A stretch of 64,000 bases of DNA from Rhytidiadelphus loreus. Its lineage: Eukaryota > Streptophyta > Bryopsida > Hypnales > Hylocomiaceae. A program made the position numbers and the translations under genes. Shown here in pieces: positions 60,584 through 64,000 of the stretch. The stretch covers positions 50,101,001 to 50,165,000 of the forward strand of contig OX344765.1 in NCBI GenBank assembly GCA_947034895.1, read 5' to 3'. Every line of letters begins with the position of its first letter. Within the stretch, counting starts at the first letter, position 1. The notes beneath the pieces were generated by a model. The model ran no database searches, had not been told where the DNA came from, and saw nothing but the letters and a program-made list of their open reading frames with translations.

Positions 60584-61485
60584 CCCCTAAAGTCCCATTG
60601 TCCCCTCAAGGGACAATTTGGAATTCGGGCAAGCTCCTAGGGCCTGAAATTTTACCCTAATTTTTTTAAACTTTTTTTGAAGATAGAAAATCTGATAAGT
60701 TTTGTGGGAATATAATTTTTATTTCAATCGGTGCCCAGAAGCAAAAGTTATACTACAAAAAGCCCAGAATTGAACTTGGCGGGCAGTACAAAAAATATTG
60801 CAAAAATTCAAAATAAATTAAATTTTTTTTTTCTCAAAGATTATGTTTTTGTCTACATCTGAAGCTTTGATTCATTCCATTTTGATTAGTGATGTGAAAG
60901 TTATGAACAATCTTATTTTTTGGGCAATCTAAGCATCTTTTTGAAAAACAACTTATAGGATTCATTTTAGAATGCAATTTTCATATTTTTTCAAATTTAA
61001 AAAAAAAGAAGGTTAAGTTTGCTTGCTAGAACAATCTCACTGTTGGGATTATTGTATTTCGATCCCGTCTAAGAGCTATTAACAATTTAGTTTTTCTTTC
61101 AATCTTGGATCTACTTCTACTTGACAATTTTTTGAAGTATAAAAATCAAGTTTTTATCTTTTGAATATTTTATCCTAGACTCCCAACTCAATTCTTCAAC
61201 ACAATAAATTTTAAATTCAAATTCCACAAATAGCAATCAAAGTCATCTAAAATTGCAGTCTAGTGTTCAAAAAAACTTATTTTTTCAAATTTGAATGCTC
61301 ATATCTCTCAATCTGTATGGTCAAACTTCATGAAATTTTTACCACATAATTTCAAACAAGTAAAGTTCCAGATCCTACGGTTCAGTTCCAAAAAAAGTAT
61401 TTTTTTTTGTTTTTTTGGACAAACACAGTAGAAATGGCAATTTTGAGTGGTTTTTGATAGGAAAATGGCCTTGGGACTCTAGGGG
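60584..61485. mobile_element. TTAA/CCCC-family element, near-complete reference copy
   Basis: The left end CCCCTAAAGTCCCATTGTCC is preceded by CCAA (a likely mutated TTAA). The right end is the inverse of CCCCTAGAGTCCCAAGG, followed by TTAA at 61486-61489. The inverted ends share CCCCTA(A/G)AGTCCCA. A subterminal palindrome TGTCCCCTCAAGGGACA lies at about 60599. The element is 902 bp, almost the same as the 901-bp copy at 30407. Non-coding. Confidence 0.75.
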
Positions 61486-61539
61486 TTAACATTAGAGGAG
61501 TGTTTTTCCACACAAAGACAAATGTGAGGATTGATGACA

Positions 61540-62095
61540 TCAACTGAAATTGTATTTTTCCAATTAGCTCAAAATAGTTTGTAGACTACCTCAAATCAGG
61601 CAAAAGTTTTTCCATAATGGCCATCTTACCACCTAAATCAGTCATAACATTTTCTATCATGGATACCAAATCTCCCAACATGGCCATCTTACCACCTAAA
61701 TTAGTCATAACATTTTCTATCATGGATACCAAATCTCCTAACATGGCCATCACATTGAAGAAATAAAAAAATAACTTTATTTAACAAGTTTACACTAAAA
61801 AGGTGTAAGGTTCCTATCACAGTCTCTAATAACTCCATGATCATCTCCATGATCATCAACTGAAATTGTAATTTTCCAATTAGCTCAAAATAGTCTGTAG
61901 ACTACTTCAAATCAGGCAAAAGTTTTTCTTACCACCTAAATCAGTCATAACATTTTCTATCATGGATACCAAATCTCCCAACATGGCCATCACATTGAAG
62001 AAATAAAAAAATAACTTTATTTAACAAGTTAACACTAAAAAAGTGTAAGGTTCCTATGACAGTCTCTAATAATTCCATGATCATCTCCCAAGGCA
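61540..62095 (-). other. Duplicated exon-like block with a 21-residue repeat
   Basis: Read on the minus strand, 61610-61760 encodes two perfect-length 21-residue units (MAMLGDLVSMIENVMT then (N/D)LGGK), the 63-bp DNA period keeping frame, and runs to a possible donor (CTGATTTGAG/GTAGTC). The same block, with one unit deleted, is duplicated about 317 bp downstream at about 61857-62095. The repeat has heptad-like hydrophobic spacing suggesting a coiled coil. No start or full gene could be assembled, so this may be a gene fragment. Confidence 0.4.
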
Positions 62096-62407
62096 TTGAT
62101 TTTGGCCACTAACCACCCTAATGAAGTTTTAATGTCATTTATTAGCTAAAATCTGAAATGGGTTGATGTAAGACAATAATGGGGGTGTTTTTAGATGTCT
62201 GTTTGTCTGTCATAAGCAGGTTTACCTTACATGACTTACACACTTTATGGAAATGGGTGGGAGAGTAGCACAATTGAGAGGGTCTAGTAGATGACGGAAT
62301 TGGGTTTATGATGGCATTGGTCGGATTGACTCTTACTAGTGAGTTTCCCCATACAGTAAGTTATATCTCGGTAAGTTATTCCGGTAACCATTACCCAAGT
62401 TCGTCTG

Positions 62408-62632
62408 ACCAGGGTGAACTGCCCCCCTCATTGCCCCGTCCAAGGATTACTGTGAAAAAAAGCCCCCTAATTTTTGCTGTAATTTTTCTAATCTCAACAC
62501 CTTCCCTAGCTAATTTGGGGCCATTGATTGCAAATCTGAATTCTGAATTTGAAAATTTCATCATCTGATTGCAAATTCCACGGTATTTTCCCCAGGGGTA
62601 AAACGGGGCAATGAGGGGGCAGTTCACCCTGG
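62408..62632. mobile_element. CCAGGGTGAA-family MITE, copy 3, with 13-bp target duplication
   Basis: The left end ACCAGGGTGAACTGCCCCCC and right inverse GCCAGTTC-type end (AGTTCACCCTGG) continue inward through CTCATTGCCCCG. CCAAGTTCGTCTG occurs at 62395-62407 and again at 62633-62645, a 13-bp exact flanking duplication with one extra A on the left. The interior shares TTGATTGCAAATCTGAATT with copy 1. It sits just upstream of the GC-rich 5' region of the edge gene. Confidence 0.85.
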
Positions 62633-62645
62633 CCAAGTTCGTCTG

Positions 62646-63865
62646 TAGCTCCGTCCTCCCCATCCTCCGGACGGAAGCCAAGCCTCCGTCCGTCGGTCAC
62701 TGCAGCTCCTGGCGAGAATCCCGCCCGGACCGTTTCCTTGGGACTGACGGAAGTGGGAGCTTCATCCAAACGCCCAAGGAACTGAAGGCCCGGCTGGCTG
62801 GGCTTCTGCGGGGTCCGTGGCCTCCCTGCGGCCATTTGCTCCCGCGGGCCCCGCGCGCTCTCTGCCCTGCTGCTTGTGTGGCGCCGGTGGAGCGCCCCAG
62901 CAGTCTCCCCCCGATATTTAGCCCCGTCGCTCCTCTACCCTACTGCAACATCTCTGCCTCCCCTGGCATCTTCGGACGCTCTGGATGCTCCGCGTGCTGT
63001 CTCCCAGACGTTCATATCGTTAGGGTCTTCCTGTTGTGGCCTGGCGTGGCCCTGGGATGTGGCCTGGTTTAAATGCTGCCTGCCTGCCTGCCTGCAGGGG
63101 AGAACGAAAGATGCAAAAGCAGATGGGAAAGCCCGAACGTGCGTGTGTGTGATTGTGTGTTGGATCTCGGCGGGAGAGGGAGTGGCGGCGCTGGCGTTGC
63201 CCATCCCACACCACTGGCGCCGAACTGCCTGCCTGCCTGCTGCTTGGCCACACTCAAGGAACGGAACTTCGTGCTGCCGCTACCCCTTCGATTGCTCGCT
63301 CGCCCCTCGCTTCTTCGCCAGCTCCGGATTGTGGTTTCCATTGGAGCTTGGCGCGAAACTGCTCTTTCTTCGTGGGTGGGTTGTTCAAGGCCTCCTCTGA
63401 GCTTCCAGGTAAGAGCTGACGATTTGCGTGGTGCTTTTGTCGTTAGAGTACTTGTCCATTCAGAAAGGCTGGAAGCGGAGCTTCCCACCTGCCCATTTTC
63501 TGGGCTGGGATGGCGTCACGTTGGGGACTGGCTTGCGAATGAGGGTGAGTGTTGTGGGTCATGTAGTCATTGGATGGGAATCGAATGGGACTGACGAGGA
63601 CGGGATCATTGGGAGGGCTGAATTGGAAGATTTTCGAAGGGCTGAATTTGAGCTAGCTGTGCTGATGGTAGCTGTGCTCTTCTTCGTCTTCTTCAGATGT
63701 GGACGTCTGAGTTGATTCGAATTCGAATTTGAGTTCGAAGAGGGGGTCGTCTTCCAAATAGCTGAGGCTATGGGCGGATTCGAATTCATGATACGACACT
63801 AGGTTTCTTCCTGTTTCTGGTTAAAAGATCTCCTCATACTTGCCTGGCCTTGCCCCAATTCGACC
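62646..63865 (+). promoter_or_regulatory. GC-rich promoter / 5' leader of the edge gene
   Basis: Composition changes from AT-rich to strongly GC-rich and CpG-containing immediately after the MITE. A strong donor CAG/GTAAGA at about 63410 and a polypyrimidine-AG acceptor (TTCTTCGTCTTCTTCAG) ending at about 63696 suggest a 5' UTR intron. A CTGCCTGC microsatellite is near 63077-63094, and GATTCGAATTCGAATTTGAG repeats at 63714-63790. Several 90-170-codon frames overlap here on both strands. They look like by-products of GC richness. Confidence 0.45.
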
Positions 63866-64000
63866 ATGGCGACGGCATTGGCAAATACTGGAGTTCTCGG
63901 CACGGAGTTTCTGTCGTCTCGAGTCGGAGACCATCTGTCTTCCAAGCAGAAATCGGCTTTCGTGAGTTTGACCTCCCCGGGCATCACCATAGCCAGCCGC
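63866..64000 (+). CDS. 5' end of a probable plastid-targeted protein (partial)
   Basis: ATG in a good plant context (GACCATGGCG) opens 45 codons that stay open to the window end: MATALANTGVLGTEFLSSRV, then GDHLSSKQKSAF and VSLTSPGITIASR. The stretch starts Met-Ala, is rich in Ser/Thr/Ala with few acids and ends in basic residues, as expected of a chloroplast transit peptide. The mature protein lies beyond the window, so I cannot name it. The GC-rich leader upstream supports a genuine transcribed gene. Confidence 0.6.
   Translation, partial: MATALANTGVLGTEFLSSRVGDHLSSKQKSAFVSLTSPGITIASR

Noticed and set aside
62611..63594. Overlapping 88-174-codon frames on both strands near the right edge
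   Set aside because: GC-rich DNA has few stops. The frames contradict each other and the candidate 5' UTR intron, and contain microsatellite text (CTGCCTGC).
1..64000. tRNA or rRNA genes
   Set aside because: No cloverleaf B-box-like TTCGA(A/T)TCC with a matching acceptor stem, and no rRNA-like conserved block, was noticed on either strand.

Overview
This is a nuclear window from a land plant: AT-rich, gene-poor and intron-rich. The best clue to the organism is a complete 11-exon gene for DRC4/GAS8, a subunit of the nexin-dynein regulatory complex of motile cilia (35907-41687, minus strand). Only land plants with swimming sperm are expected to keep this gene (bryophytes, lycophytes, ferns, cycads, Ginkgo). 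With few genes and many repeats in 64 kb, a fern or similar large-genome seed-free plant is my best guess, but the sequence does not settle it.

Layout. 1-7.9 kb is satellite DNA: a 217-bp array, an 83-bp GC-rich array, a ~176-bp array and a related-length array. Two short inverted-repeat transposons sit in the last two, and an unidentified multi-exon gene end lies between two clusters of the same GC-rich motif. 8.6-11.0 kb holds an intact three-exon gene for a zinc-finger/JmjC dioxygenase. 11.8-13.6 kb is more tandem and inverted satellite. 13.8-14.8 kb is an unidentified, apparently broken gene. 17.26-21.77 kb is a 4.5-kb transposon-like unit with ~545-bp terminal inverted repeats around a decayed gene joining a U1/matrin-type zinc finger to what looks like a TET/JBP-type 2-oxoglutarate dioxygenase. 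21.8-35.9 kb is repeats and relics. 35.9-41.7 kb is DRC4. 45.9-50.7 kb is the AP-3 complex delta subunit gene (two coding exons). 51-62.6 kb is repeats again. 62.6-64 kb is a GC-rich promoter/5' leader and the first 45 codons of a probably plastid-targeted protein that runs off the window.

Two dispersed element families stand out. One (nine copies, most ~0.6-1 kb) has termini beginning CCC, mostly CCCC, abutting TTAA, the layout of piggyBac-type transposons, which are seldom reported from land plants. The other (three copies, ~225 bp) starts CCAGGGTGAA and shows unusually long target duplications (10-13 bp) in two copies. The housekeeping genes (DRC4, AP-3 delta, the edge gene) are functionally unrelated. 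The two dioxygenase genes are linked only by theme: both pair zinc fingers with an Fe(II)/2-oxoglutarate fold used for chromatin or DNA demethylation, and one of them lies inside a mobile element.
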